Shown here: piece by piece, positions 18,502 to 28,169 of the stretch | How the letters are laid out: each line of letters opens with the position of its first letter | Numbering within the stretch: position 1 is the stretch's first letter | Assembly (NCBI GenBank): GCA_937926175.1 | Contig: CALANV010000057.1 | Coordinates: forward strand, 1 to 64,000 | Source: an uncultured Rhodospirillales bacterium | Lineage (GTDB): Bacteria > Pseudomonadota > Alphaproteobacteria > CACIAM-22H2 | Direction: 5' to 3' | DNA length: 64,000 nt | Notes under the pieces: generated by a model | Told to the model about the DNA's origin: nothing | The model's database searches: none | The model's input: the letters and a program-made list of their open reading frames with translations, nothing else | Position numbers and translations under genes: made by a program

Positions 18502-19164
18502 TCAGGTGCGCGGCTGCGGTACGATCCGCAGGTAAGGCTTCAGCGCCGTCCAGCCGCCCGGGAACTTCTTCTTCGCCTCCTCGTCGCTGAGCGACGGCAC
18601 GATGATGACATCGTCACCCTGCTGCCAGTTTACCGGTGTCGCCACCTGGTATTTGGCCGTCAATTGGCAGGAGTCGAGGACGCGCAGCACCTCGTCGAAG
18701 TTGCGGCCGGTGCTCATCGGATAGACCAGCATCGCCTTGATCTTCTTGTCGGGGCCGATCACGAACACCGATCGCACGGTGGCATTGTCGGCCGGTGTCC
18801 GACCCTCCGCCGTGTCGCCGGCGTCAGCGGGGAGCATGTCGTAAAGCTTCGCGACCTTCAGCTCGGGGTCGCCGATCAGGGGATAGTTGACTGCGTGTCC
18901 CTGCGTTTCCTCGATGTCCTTGGCCCATTTTTCGTGGTTGCTGACCGGATCGACGCTGAGGCCGATGATCTTGCAGTTGCGCTTGTCAAACTCGTGCTTC
19001 AGGCGCGCCATGTAGCCGAGTTCGGTGGTGCACACCGGCGTGAAGTCCTTGGGGTGCGAGAACAGGATCGCCCACCCATCGCCGATCCACTGGTGGAAAT
19101 CAATGGGGCCCTGCGTCGTCTCAGCCTGGAAGTTCGGTGCCGTATCGCCGATTCGAATGGCCAT
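18502..19164 (-). CDS. 1-Cys peroxiredoxin (Prx6 type)
   Basis: A 220-residue AhpC/TSA family protein with the peroxidatic Cys C45 in SHPKDFTPVCTTELGYMARL and the Prx6-type C-terminal domain (KYQVATPVNWQQGDDVIIVPS). It reduces hydroperoxides in the cytoplasm. The family uses a single active Cys; the other cysteines here (after KRN and in LDSCQL) are not at the usual resolving position. AAGGAGG with nine-base spacing lies upstream of the ATG. The gene converges on livM. Confidence 0.92.
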   Translation of the reverse strand: MAIRIGDTAPNFQAETTQGPIDFHQWIGDGWAILFSHPKDFTPVCTTELGYMARLKHEFDKRNCKIIGLSVDPVSNHEKWAKDIEETQGHAVNYPLIGDPELKVAKLYDMLPADAGDTAEGRTPADNATVRSVFVIGPDKKIKAMLVYPMSTGRNFDEVLRVLDSCQLTAKYQVATPVNWQQGDDVIIVPSLSDEEAKKKFPGGWTALKPYLRIVPQPRT

Positions 19165-20069
19165 GTTCGTCTCCTCCTTGTCGCCTCCTCTGCCAGATCA
19201 GTATGTAGGCCGCCGTTCCGGCCGGCAACGATCGCATATCGTGCTGCTCACCGTATCAGCATCGAACGACCGTCGGGAGACGCGATAACGACGGCCAGCC
19301 GTCACAAAAGAGACACACCGCGGAACACGTGGGGCAGACTACCGTAGTTACCTGAAACCATTGGGATTTCTGGCAATACCAGGATGTCCCACCTGTCCCG
19401 GGCATCTCATCCGTCTCACCAGTTTCATCCGTCTCACCCGTCTTACGAGTCTCACCAATCTCACGAGTCTCGCCTGTCTCACGAATCTCGCCCGCCTTAC
19501 CAATCTCATGGGTCTCACCGCCCCGGCCTGAAGCGTCCGGCTATTCGGACGCCCGCGGAAACAGAAGACGGCCGGCCGTGCAGGAACCGGTCTTGTCCAT
19601 GATCCTCCGCCCAATTGACGGGTCGAAATCGTAGATTTGGCCGAGGCCTAAGACAGCCGCCTCGGGAAACGCCATCGTTACACGGCCACCTGGGAAAACA
19701 ATACCCTGCGACGACAATACGAGGTCGGGCGCACTTTCCCGCCGCGAACATCGCCAGTGCGGACGAAGATATCCGCCGACACCCGATCCGAAACTTCTAA
19801 TACTTCTGGATAGTTCCGGGCCGGGTCGTGAGTCCTGGGACACCAGTTCCCGCCAGAACCAAAACGCCCGCTGCGGCTGCGACCGCGCGGGCGCACGTAT
19901 CCGGCCCCGATTGTCCCGGTTTGCTGGGCCACGTCAACCCACTTCTTCAGGCTTCAGACAGGCCGCCTCCGCCCTGCCAAAGGGCGTGGACCCGAACCAA
20001 CCGCGCCGCGTTGAGAGACAAACGGCTGCAAGCGCGACTGCAAGCGCGCCCGTCCAACGAGGCCACGCA
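19165..20069. other. 905-bp intergenic stretch with no confident gene
   Basis: Between the divergent peroxiredoxin and RND operons. Its left half holds the 9-bp tandem repeat (19386-19520). Open frames on both strands (for example minus 19541-19843 and 19678-19932) have no recognisable family and codon endings unlike the neighbours, so I do not call them. The promoter of the RND pair is expected near the right end, but no convincing boxes were found. Confidence 0.6.
19386..19520. repeat. 9-bp tandem repeat, 15 imperfect copies
   Basis: Fifteen consecutive 9-mers with consensus GTCTCACCA (variants GTCTCACGA, ATCTCACGA, GTCTTACGA, GCCTTACCA) run without interruption or length change. The first two copies are the most diverged. 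Because the unit is a multiple of three, every frame stays open: the plus strand reads Ser-His-x repeats from an ATG at 19384, and the minus strand reads Val-Arg-x/Leu-Val-Arg repeats. No ribosome binding site of note precedes either, so a minisatellite is the simplest reading. Confidence 0.9.
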
Positions 20070-21233
20070 ATGCCGCTCTCGTTCATTTCCCGAGCCGTTG
20101 CGCTCACAATCCCTGTCGCCATCGTTCTTTTTGGCTGCGACGACAGCAGCGAGAATCAGACGGCTCAGCCCGACCAGACCGCGTCACAGCAGCCGGTGCC
20201 GGTGGGCATCGTCGAGATCCAGCCCGAGGCGGTCACGATCGGCGAAACGTTCATCGGCCGTATCGCGGCAAACCAGAAAGTCGAAGTCCGCAGCCGGGTC
20301 AGCGGCTTCATCGAAGCGCGACTCTTCAATGAGGGCCAGACCGTCACGCGCGGCCAGAAGCTGTTCCGCATCGAACGCGACACCTACGAGGCGATCGTCG
20401 CGCAGCGCCGCGCCGACCTCGCCGCTGCCGAAGCAAAGGCGGAGAACGCGGACTTGCAACTACGGCGCGCCCAAGAGCTGTCGCGTCGCGACAATATCGC
20501 CCAAGCAACCGTCGACGAGCGGCAGGCTGCCGCGCGCTCCAGTCATGCCGCCGTGCTCCAGGCGCAAGCCGAGCTCCGTCAGGCCGAGATCAACCTGGGT
20601 TATACCGACATCACAGCGCCGATCGCCGGTCGAACGGGCCGAGCCAATTTCGACGTCGGTGCACTCGTCGGTCCGGAGAGCGGCCCGCTGGTCGAGATCG
20701 TCAGCGACGACCCGGTCTACGTCGTATTTCCCGTCAGCCAGCGCCGATTGCTCGAAGCCCAGAAGCAAGCGGGTGAGAAAGGCCTTCATACCGAAGACTT
20801 CGTCGTTTATCTGCGCTTCTCGAACGGCAGCCGGTATCCGCATCCCGGCCGCATCGACTTCATCAGCAGCACCGTCCAACGCAGCACGGACACGGTCGAC
20901 ATCCGCGCCGTGCTGCCGAATCCGCAAGGCTTGCTGCGCGACGGCCAGTTCGTGCAGGTCACGATCGAATCGGCACAGCCGGAAACGGCCCTGGTCGTGC
21001 CGCAAAGCGCCGTTCAAGCCGACCGTCAGGGGGCCTTCGTTCTCGTCGTTACCCCGGAAAACCGGATCGACGTCCGCCGGGTCGAGACCGGCGACACGTT
21101 GGAGCGCGGACGCGTGACCGTGCGCGCCGGGCTCAACGCCGGCGACCGGGTCGTCGTCCAGGGCCTCCAGCGGGTACGCCCCGGCACCCCTGTCGACGCG
21201 CGGCCGGTCGAGCCGGTGACCGACGGACTGTAA
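20070..21233 (+). CDS. RND efflux periplasmic adaptor (membrane fusion protein), probable lipoprotein
   Basis: A 387-residue AcrA/MexA-type adaptor. The N-terminus is a hydrophobic helix ending VLFGC, a likely lipobox with Cys as lipid anchor, followed by a Gln/Ser linker. VEVRSRVSGFIEARLFNEGQ marks the lipoyl half-motif, then an Ala/Glu/Arg coiled-coil hairpin (about 105-165), second lipoyl half NLGYTDITAPIAGRTGR and the beta-barrel. ATG 20070 is chosen because it gives a signal sequence; the frame is open from 19911. The pump gene follows three bases after the stop. Confidence 0.92.
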   Translation: MPLSFISRAVALTIPVAIVLFGCDDSSENQTAQPDQTASQQPVPVGIVEIQPEAVTIGETFIGRIAANQKVEVRSRVSGFIEARLFNEGQTVTRGQKLFRIERDTYEAIVAQRRADLAAAEAKAENADLQLRRAQELSRRDNIAQATVDERQAAARSSHAAVLQAQAELRQAEINLGYTDITAPIAGRTGRANFDVGALVGPESGPLVEIVSDDPVYVVFPVSQRRLLEAQKQAGEKGLHTEDFVVYLRFSNGSRYPHPGRIDFISSTVQRSTDTVDIRAVLPNPQGLLRDGQFVQVTIESAQPETALVVPQSAVQADRQGAFVLVVTPENRIDVRRVETGDTLERGRVTVRAGLNAGDRVVVQGLQRVRPGTPVDARPVEPVTDGL

Positions 21234-21236
21234 GCG

Positions 21237-24200
21237 ATGATCTCGTTCCTGTTCATCGATCGGCCGCGCCTTGCCCTCGTGATCTCGATCGTCATCACAC
21301 TGGCCGGTCTTCTTGCGCTGATGCGCATTCCAGTGGCGCAGTTTCCGGACATCGTACCGCCGCAGGTGAGTGTCAGCGCCACCTACCCCGGCGCCAACGC
21401 CGAAACGGTGGAAGCGACGGTCGCCCAGCCGCTGGAAGCACAGATCAACGGCGTCGAGAACATGATCTACATGAGCTCGACCAGCGGCAACGACGGCAGC
21501 TACAGGCTGACCGTCACGTTCGCGGTCGGCTCCGACCCCGCCATCAACACCGTCAACGTGCAAAACCGTCTTCGCCTGGCCGAATCGCAAGTGCCGGAAG
21601 AAGTGCGGCGCCTGGGCATCACGGTGCGTCAACAGTCGTCCGGCTTTCTCCAGCTCATCAGCCTGATTTCGGAGGCCGACCGCTACGACCATCTGTTCCT
21701 GACCAACTATGCGCGGATCAACATACTCGATACGCTGCAGCGCGTGCCAGGCGTCGGCGATGCGCGGCTGTTCAGCCAATACATCTACAGCATGCGGATC
21801 TGGCTAAACATCGACCGGCTCACCAGTCTCGACCTCGCGCCGATTGACATCGTCAACGCCATCCGCACCCAGAACGTACAGGCCGCCGTCGGGCGCATCG
21901 GCGCGCCGCCCATGCCAGACAACCAGCAGATCGAGATCCCGCTGCAGGCGCAGGGGCGTCTGTCCGACGTCGAACAGTTCGAAAATATCATCGTGCGGGC
22001 CACCCCAGACGGCTCCGTCCTGCGCGTGAGTGACGTCGCGCGCGTCGAACTCGCGGCCCAATCCTACAACGCCCTCGGCTATTCCGATGGACGGCCGGCC
22101 GCCGTCATCGGCATCTACCAAGCGCCCGGGGCCAATGCCGTGACGACGGCGGCGGCGGTGCACGAGGCGCTGGACCGGCTGGCCCAACGCTTTCCCGAGG
22201 GGGTCAGCTACGAGGTGACCTACGACACGACGGTGTTCGTGACCGCTTCGATCGAGGAGGTGATCCAAACCCTAGTCGAGGCGTTCGCGCTCGTGCTGGT
22301 CGTCGTATTCCTGTTCCTGGGCAGCTGGCGGGCGACGATTATCCCGATGATCGCGGTGCCGGTCTCGCTGATCGGTACATTCGGCGTCCTGCTGCTGTTC
22401 GGTCAGTCGGCCAATACCATCTCGCTGTTCGCGCTCGTGCTCTCGATCGGTATCGTGGTTGATGATGCCATCGTCGTCGTCGAGAACGTCGAACGAGTGA
22501 TGGAGGAAGAAGACCTGCCGCCGCGCGAGGCCGCGCGAAGGGCCATGGCCCAGATCACGCCGGCGATAATCGCCATCACGCTCGTCCTGCTTTCGGTCTT
22601 CGTGCCGGTAGGATTCATTCCCGGCATCACGGGGGCGCTCTACAGCCAGTTCGCGCTGACCGTCTCCACGGCAATGCTGCTGTCGGCGGTCAACGCGCTG
22701 ACGCTCAGCCCCGCACTCTGTGCGCTCCTACTGCGGCCGTGGGAACGGCGCCGCGGACCGATGGCCTGGGTATCGCGCCGCATCGAGGGCATACGCAACG
22801 GCTATACCGCCATCGTCACGCGGCTGGTGCGGATTTCGGCACTGTCGCTGGTAGCGGTCGCTCTGGCCTTCGCCGGATATTGGGGCCTGTCGCGAACCAT
22901 TCCGACCGGGTTCCTGCCGGAGGAAGACCAGGGAGCGCTGTTCATGGACATCTCGCTGCCGCAGAATGCCTCGCTCAATCGCACGCAGCGGGTCGTCGCC
23001 GAGGTCGAGAATCTGGTGAGGGACATCCCCGGCGTCCGCAGCGTCACGTCGGTCGCGGGATTCAGCCTTCTTCAAGGGCTGCAGGCCGGCAATACCGCAT
23101 TCATGGTACTGCTGCTCGCGCCTTTCAGCGAACGCATCGACGAGGGCATCACGGCGTTCGACGTGCTCGACGAGGCCAGGCGGCGGGTCACCGGCGTAGC
23201 CGAGGCGAACGTGCTTGCCTTCAACGTGCCGCCGATCTCGGGTATCGGCGATACCGCCGGCTTCGATTTTCGCCTGCAATCCCTGAGCGGTGCCTCGCCG
23301 GCCGAACTGGCGTCGGCCGCCGGCGGCCTGATCTTCGCCGCCAACCAGCATCCGGCGCTGACACGGGTTTTCACGACGTTCGAGGTCGCCACGCCTCGCC
23401 TCTATATCGACCTCGACCGTGACAAGGCGCAGGCACTCGGCGTGTCACCAAGCGAGGTCTATACCACCCTGCAGACCGCGCTGGGCGGTCTCTACGTGAA
23501 CGACTTCAATCTGTTCGGACGAACCTGGCAGGTGAACGTGGAGGCCGAGGCGGTCGATCGCGACGCCATCGAGGATGTCTGGCGCCTCCACGTGCGCAAC
23601 CGGGACGGCGAAATGGTGCCACTGCGTAGCCTCGCCTCGGTCCGGCTCGACATCGGGCCACAGTCGATCACACGCTACAACAACGTCCGCAGCGCCACGA
23701 TCAACGGATCGCCGGCGCCGGGGCGGAGCTCCGGCGAAGCGATTGCGGCGATGGAGGCCGTCGCGGCAGAGACCTTGCCGTCCGGCTATGGCTTCGAATG
23801 GTCGGGCATCTCGCTGCAGGAGATCGAGGCGGCGGGACAGACGCCCATCATCCTCGCGCTCGCGGTCCTGTTTGCCTATCTGTTCCTGGTCGCGCTTTAC
23901 GAGAGCTGGAGCATCCCGGTCGCCGTACTGCTTTCCGTCTCGATCGGCCTGCTGGGCGCGATGATCGCACTATGGCTGACCGGGCTCGCCAACAACGTCT
24001 ATGCCCAGATCGGCATCATCGTGCTGATCGCGCTTGCCAGCAAGAACGCGATCCTGATCGTCGAGTTTGCGAAGGAACAGCGCGAAAGCGGCATACCGAT
24101 CGAAATCGCGGCGCGTGCGGGCGCCCGCCTGCGCTTCCGCGCCGTGATGATGACGAGCCTTGCGTTCATCTTCGGCCTCGTGCCGCTGGTGATTGCCGAA

Positions 24201-24368
24201 GGTGCCGCCGCTGCCAGCCGCCGCTCGGTCTCGACTGCGGTGTTCGGCGGTATGATCGCCGCCTCGAGCCTGGGCCTGTTCGTGATTCCGATGCTCTACG
24301 TCGTCCTGCAGCGCACGCGCGAGCGGTTGAAGCGGTATCCGGCCCGAAAGCCCGAACCGGCCGATTGA
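21237..24368 (+). CDS. RND multidrug efflux transporter, AcrB/HAE1 type
   Basis: A 1043-residue inner-membrane proton antiporter with 12 expected membrane segments. The proton-relay residues are present: D409-D410 in IGIVVDDAIVVVENVERVM and K936 in ALASKNAILIVEF. The periplasmic porter region, including YSDGRPAAVIGIYQAPGANA, looks complete. With the adaptor upstream it forms a tripartite pump; no outer-membrane TolC-type gene is in the window. The substrate is unknown. Confidence 0.94.
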   Translation: MISFLFIDRPRLALVISIVITLAGLLALMRIPVAQFPDIVPPQVSVSATYPGANAETVEATVAQPLEAQINGVENMIYMSSTSGNDGSYRLTVTFAVGSDPAINTVNVQNRLRLAESQVPEEVRRLGITVRQQSSGFLQLISLISEADRYDHLFLTNYARINILDTLQRVPGVGDARLFSQYIYSMRIWLNIDRLTSLDLAPIDIVNAIRTQNVQAAVGRIGAPPMPDNQQIEIPLQAQGRLSDVEQFENIIVRATPDGSVLRVSDVARVELAAQSYNALGYSDGRPAAVIGIYQAPGANAVTTAAAVHEALDRLAQRFPEGVSYEVTYDTTVFVTASIEEVIQTLVEAFALVLVVVFLFLGSWRATIIPMIAVPVSLIGTFGVLLLFGQSANTISLFALVLSIGIVVDDAIVVVENVERVMEEEDLPPREAARRAMAQITPAIIAITLVLLSVFVPVGFIPGITGALYSQFALTVSTAMLLSAVNALTLSPALCALLLRPWERRRGPMAWVSRRIEGIRNGYTAIVTRLVRISALSLVAVALAFAGYWGLSRTIPTGFLPEEDQGALFMDISLPQNASLNRTQRVVAEVENLVRDIPGVRSVTSVAGFSLLQGLQAGNTAFMVLLLAPFSERIDEGITAFDVLDEARRRVTGVAEANVLAFNVPPISGIGDTAGFDFRLQSLSGASPAELASAAGGLIFAANQHPALTRVFTTFEVATPRLYIDLDRDKAQALGVSPSEVYTTLQTALGGLYVNDFNLFGRTWQVNVEAEAVDRDAIEDVWRLHVRNRDGEMVPLRSLASVRLDIGPQSITRYNNVRSATINGSPAPGRSSGEAIAAMEAVAAETLPSGYGFEWSGISLQEIEAAGQTPIILALAVLFAYLFLVALYESWSIPVAVLLSVSIGLLGAMIALWLTGLANNVYAQIGIIVLIALASKNAILIVEFAKEQRESGIPIEIAARAGARLRFRAVMMTSLAFIFGLVPLVIAEGAAAASRRSVSTAVFGGMIAASSLGLFVIPMLYVVLQRTRERLKRYPARKPEPAD

Positions 24369-24733
24369 GCCACCGGAGATGTGGTTCCCTCGGCACGAGA
24401 CAAGCAGGTGCACCGCGCCTTCCTGTTTCGTCTCCGCGCTCAAGGCCTTCACCGGCCCTGCGTATCGCCTGCCGTACCCTGGCCCGGCCCCATCCGGACG
24501 TGCACGGCGGCGCGACTCCCGTCGGCCCGGCGCGAACCCGGAGGAACCTGCGAGACCCATCGTCTGTTTCGCCGAGGGAACAGGCATCACCCACCTGCGA
24601 TCCATTACGGCGGATACGCGTCCTTCGGTCGATCAAGGACGTTTGCCCGAGATATGTTCTGTTCGCCGAACCGCCCGTTCGGGCTGTCGGTCACCGGCAA
24701 CGTAACCCTGTAGGCACGTCAACAGGCACGAGC
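24369..24733. other. 365-bp intergenic stretch with a widely spaced inverted repeat
   Basis: GTTCCCTCGGC at 24384-24394 recurs inverted as GCCGAGGGAAC at 24571-24581, 176 bp apart; a 7-bp pair GCAGGTG/CACCTGC lies beside them in crossing, not nested, order. No gene, RNA gene or clear promoter is seen. The weak domain-V-like CACGTCCGG on the minus strand is not enough to call an intron. Confidence 0.5.
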
Positions 24734-25081
24734 ATGTCCAAGCAATCCGATCTTGACCGGGTGTTCGACCGCTTCGAGAAGCGATTGCCGGACGGCGCTG
24801 CGCGGCTCATCCGACGGGTCCGGCAGCCGTCGTTCCGCTGGTTTCGCATTCCGGCGGCAATCATCCTGATCGCCGCCGGATTCGTCGGATTCCTGCCGAT
24901 TCTCGGCTTTTGGATGATCCCGCTCGGTCTGTTGCTGATCGCACAGGACGTGCCGTTTCTGCGCCGGCCGATGGCCCGAATGCTCACCTGGCTCGAGGCG
25001 AGATGGGAGGCATGGCGCGGGTCGCGCCGACAACCGGCCGATGCCGACGGAGCATCGAAACGCGACGACAGACCGCACTGA
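24734..25081 (+). CDS. Small membrane protein of unknown function
   Basis: A 115-residue protein with a basic/acidic N-terminus (MSKQSDLDRVFDRFEKRLPD) and two closely spaced hydrophobic segments (about 42-60 and 62-77) linked by FLPILGFW, then QDVPFLRRPMARMLTWLEARWEAW. I recognise the pattern as a small alphaproteobacterial family of unknown function but cannot name it. The frame is open far upstream into the RND gene, but the protein-like part starts at ATG 24734. Confidence 0.7.
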   Translation: MSKQSDLDRVFDRFEKRLPDGAARLIRRVRQPSFRWFRIPAAIILIAAGFVGFLPILGFWMIPLGLLLIAQDVPFLRRPMARMLTWLEARWEAWRGSRRQPADADGASKRDDRPH

Positions 25082-25135
25082 CCATCCCAGGGCAGCTGGT
25101 CCCGGCCAAACCCGAGACCGGTGATCCGCGCGTCG

Positions 25136-25312
25136 TTACCGGTCGAGCTTCCGGCCTTCGTGCTCCCGCGCGGCACGCGCGGATTCGGCCTCGGACAATT
25201 TCCGTTCGGCCTTGGTACGGCCGAATTTGAGACGATTGGCTTCGGCCTCCTTCGCCGCATCCTCACGCGCACGGGCCTTGCGGACACGGCGAAGATTGAC
25301 GATCTCGGCCAT
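25136..25312 (-). CDS. DUF4169 family small basic protein
   Basis: A 58-residue protein, MAEIVNLRRVRKARARE followed by FGRTKAERKLSEAE, the DUF4169 signature found across Alphaproteobacteria; highly charged and probably helical, function unknown. ATG 25312 has GGGAGG six bases upstream, so the six-codon longer form is not preferred. It lies 14 bases downstream of the broken CoA-transferase gene on the same strand. Confidence 0.85.
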   Translation of the reverse strand: MAEIVNLRRVRKARAREDAAKEAEANRLKFGRTKAERKLSEAESARAAREHEGRKLDR

Positions 25313-25326
25313 CGGCGGCCTCCCGT

Positions 25327-26546
25327 TCACTCCACACCGCCTTTGCGGCGCTCGGTCACGAACGCCCTCGCTTTCCGGAGCGCCTCGATGTCGGCCGGCG
25401 TATAACCGATCTCGCGCAGAATGTCGGCCCCATCCTGATTGAAGGCAGGCGGGCGGAAACGGAGCCGAGCCCTGCTCTGGCTCATCTTGATCGGAATGCC
25501 GGTGCCCTGATAGTCGCCGTCTGCAAGCACCATCTGGCGGTGCCGGGCATGCGGGGAGTTCAAAACATCGGGAATGTCGAGCACCGCGCCCGCCGGCACG
25601 CCGAGACGCATCAGACGGTCGGCGAGACGCACGCCGTCATGGTTCAAAAGCAGGCGTTCGAGCTCGATCCGCAGTGCGTCGCGGTTGACGACGCGGTCGG
25701 CGTTCGAACGGAAGCGCGGATCCTTCGGCAGATCCGGCGCGCCGAGCTCCGCGCAGAGCCGCTCGAACTGCCGATCGTTGCCCACGGCAAGGAAGATCGA
25801 CTTGGTGCCGGTCTTGAACGCGTCGTAGGGCGAGATGTTCGGATGTGCGTTGCCGATGCGCCGTGGTGGCTTGCCCGACATGAGGTAGTTCGCCGCATGC
25901 GGATGCAAGAGTGCGATGGCGCTGTCGTACAGCGTGATGTCGATCGCCTGTCCTTTTCCCGTGCGCGCCCGGTCATGCAGCGCGAGGAGGCGCCGATGGT
26001 CGCATTCAGGCCGGTACCGAGATCGACGATCGGCGTGCCCATGCGGAGCGGCCCTGACTCCATCGTGCCGTTGATACTCATGAGACCCGAGACGGCCTGC
26101 ACTGCCGCATCGTAGCCCGGCAGTCCGCCCATGGGCCCATCGGACCCGAAGCCGGTAATGTGGCAATAGATGAGGCGCGGAAACCTCACCGACAGCACGT
26201 CGGCATAACCCAGCCCCCATTTTTCGAGCGTGCCGGGCTTGAAGTTGTGGATCATCACGTCGGCGCCCTCGAGCAGGCGCAGCAACACCTCACGCGCCTC
26301 CGCCTTCGTCAGATCCAGTGCCAGCGCGCGCTTGTTGCGGTTGACCCCGACGAAATAGGACGCGGTCCCGTCGCGGAACGGCGGTCCCCAGTCGCGAACC
26401 TCGTCGCCCTGCGGCGGCTCGATCTTGATCACGTCGGCGCCGTGGTCGCCGAGGATCTGTGTACAGTACGGCCCGCCCAGCACGCGCGTGAGGTCGATTA
26501 CACGAATGCCATCGAGGGCGCCGCTGTTCGTCTGTTGCCGTGTCAT
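25327..26546 (-). pseudogene. CaiB/BaiF-type CoA-transferase with a frameshift
   Basis: The N-terminal half is in one frame (26546 down to about 25990: LDGIRVIDLTRVLGGPYCTQ, the catalytic-type Asp region DLGTGLNATIG) and the C-terminal half continues in another (LALHDRARTGKGQAIDITLYD to the stop at 25327). Restoring one base near 25986-25994 joins them into about 406 residues, the normal length of class III CoA-transferases, which move CoA between carboxylic acids. Either a real 1-base deletion or a sequencing error. No other break is seen. Confidence 0.85.
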
Positions 26547-26722
26547 CCGAACCCCACCGATTTAGCCGGTACGTATAGTTCCGGGCTGACATCGTTCCCG
26601 CAAGGGAGAATCGGCACCGCAGACCGTCCTTTCGCGGTTGCAACGAACAGCGATCGGAAGCCGGCGTAACTGCGACCGCCCCATGCCTCGCACAGAGGGC
26701 CGCAACGGAGGATCTATCCCTT

Positions 26723-27301
26723 CTATCGGGACGTCTCGGCCATGAGGCCGGCGTCGGCCGGTTCCGCCGACGGGGGTACCTTTGCCCAGATCTGATCGGC
26801 CTCGAACGCTTCGATCCGCACCCGCGCGAGCCCCTTGCGATGCATGCCGAGCGCGCGCGCTGCTTCGGACGAGAGATCGATCACGCGACCCGGTACATAC
26901 GGTCCACGATCATTGATGCGGACCATCACCGTTCGATTGTTCTCGAGATTCGTGACCCGCACCACCGTATCCATCGGCAGTGTACGGTGCGCCGCGGTCA
27001 TCGCCTGCATGTCGAAGCGCTCGCCGCTGGCCGTGCGCCGTCCATGATGACGCGAGCCGTACCACGAAGCGATACCGACCTGATCGAAGTACGGCTGCGG
27101 CGGCAGCTGTTGCGGCACTGGCGACGGTGGCTCGTACACGACCGGCGGCGGCGCCGACGGCAACGGAGGCGGCAATTCAACGCTGCCGCATGCCGCAAGA
27201 GCGAATGCCAGCATCAGGCACGCGGCCGCCGCCGTGAAACGGCGTGCGGTGGACAACAACCCTAACGAGAAACCACGTGTGGATTCCTGATGCCGAAGCA
27301 T
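26723..27301 (-). CDS. rlpA: RlpA-type septal lytic transglycosylase, lipoprotein
   Basis: A 192-residue lipoprotein: signal peptide with lipobox LAAC (C38), a Pro-rich linker (44-70), then the double-psi beta-barrel domain with GIASWYGSRHHGRRTASGE, AAHRTLPM, RINDRGPYVPGRVIDLS. RlpA acts on denuded glycan strands of peptidoglycan. The C-terminal SPOR domain found in many RlpA proteins is missing, so septal targeting of that kind is not expected. It is intact although it sits between two broken genes. Confidence 0.9.
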   Translation of the reverse strand: MLRHQESTRGFSLGLLSTARRFTAAAACLMLAFALAACGSVELPPPLPSAPPPVVYEPPSPVPQQLPPQPYFDQVGIASWYGSRHHGRRTASGERFDMQAMTAAHRTLPMDTVVRVTNLENNRTVMVRINDRGPYVPGRVIDLSSEAARALGMHRKGLARVRIEAFEADQIWAKVPPSAEPADAGLMAETSR

Positions 27302-27422
27302 GGACCCCGCCTCTCTACGGCATTCCGCGCGGGCGGACGACGGATCAAGCCGTGATCACGGCGTGATCGGGTTGGGCGAAAACGGTGGGTCAGGAATGTC
27401 TGGCAGATCAGGTTAAGACTCT

Positions 27423-28169
27423 CTAAGCGGCCGGCATCTCGTAATTGAATAAATTCCGCGCAAAACGCGGATACGTCTCGGCGATCTCGTCGGCGACGCG
27501 GCCGCGCAGCAGCGCAATATCCTCGGGCGGAAGCGCCGGCGTCTCGACGACCTGATCGACGACATCGAAGTCGAAGCCGGTATTGGCGCGCTCGCTTTCG
27601 ACGCTTTCACCGGGGTGAACGGATTCGAGACGAAAGCGGCGCAAGGTCCTGTCGAACGCGAAGACGCAACGACCGGTGACGAGTGCATAGGGCCCGCCGG
27701 GCCGATGGATCTCCGGCGCACTCAGTCCCGGCGCACTGATGAAATCCACCCTGGGCGCCATCACGCGGGGCGTGTGCTCCTCCCGGAACAGGATGACGCG
27801 CGGCACCAGAAAATGGAGATACGTCGAGCCGAACGAGCCCGGAAAGCGATGCGTGATGTTCGGATACGGCCCGAGGCCGACGAGATTGATGTTTCCCTCG
27901 CCGTCGATCTGGCCACCGCCCAGGAAGAATGCGTCGATGCGACCCCGTGCGGCACAGTCGAACAGCTCGCGCCCGCCATCGGTGAAGGCATTGTGCCTGC
28001 GGCTGCCGAGCATCAGTACGCGCGTATCGCGATTCTTTGCACGCAACAACAGTGCCGCCGCGCCCGGGATCGGCGACGAGTTGCCGACGGCGATGGTGCG
28101 GCGGCCTGCGAGCAGCCGAAAGACGGCGCCGATCAGAAGCTCGGTTCTTACCCTGTCGGTCGCATTCAT
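27423..28169 (-). CDS. CoA-transferase family I, subunit B (glutaconate/IpdB-like)
   Basis: A 248-residue beta subunit with MNATDRVRTELLIGAVFRLL, GNSSPIPGAAALLLRA and the loop FFLGGGQIDGEGNINLVGLG, typical of the GctB/IpdB group that transfers CoA in acid or steroid-ring catabolism. Its ATG overlaps the TGA of subunit A (28166-28169), so it is built for coupled translation, yet subunit A upstream is broken. Subunit B itself shows no lesion. Alone it should be inactive, since the enzyme needs both subunits. Confidence 0.85.
   Translation of the reverse strand: MNATDRVRTELLIGAVFRLLAGRRTIAVGNSSPIPGAAALLLRAKNRDTRVLMLGSRRHNAFTDGGRELFDCAARGRIDAFFLGGGQIDGEGNINLVGLGPYPNITHRFPGSFGSTYLHFLVPRVILFREEHTPRVMAPRVDFISAPGLSAPEIHRPGGPYALVTGRCVFAFDRTLRRFRLESVHPGESVESERANTGFDFDVVDQVVETPALPPEDIALLRGRVADEIAETYPRFARNLFNYEMPAA

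Noticed and set aside
19386..19520. CRISPR array
   Set aside because: Units are 9 bp and contiguous, with no spacers and no cas genes.
19541..19932. Minus-strand frames with partly protein-like sequence
   Set aside because: No family recognised, two frames compete over the same bases, codon endings differ from the neighbours and no ribosome binding site is clear.
24440..24540. Group II intron relic on the minus strand
   Set aside because: Only a short CACGTCCGG-like domain V match; the paired half of domain V, the boundaries and a maturase gene are missing.
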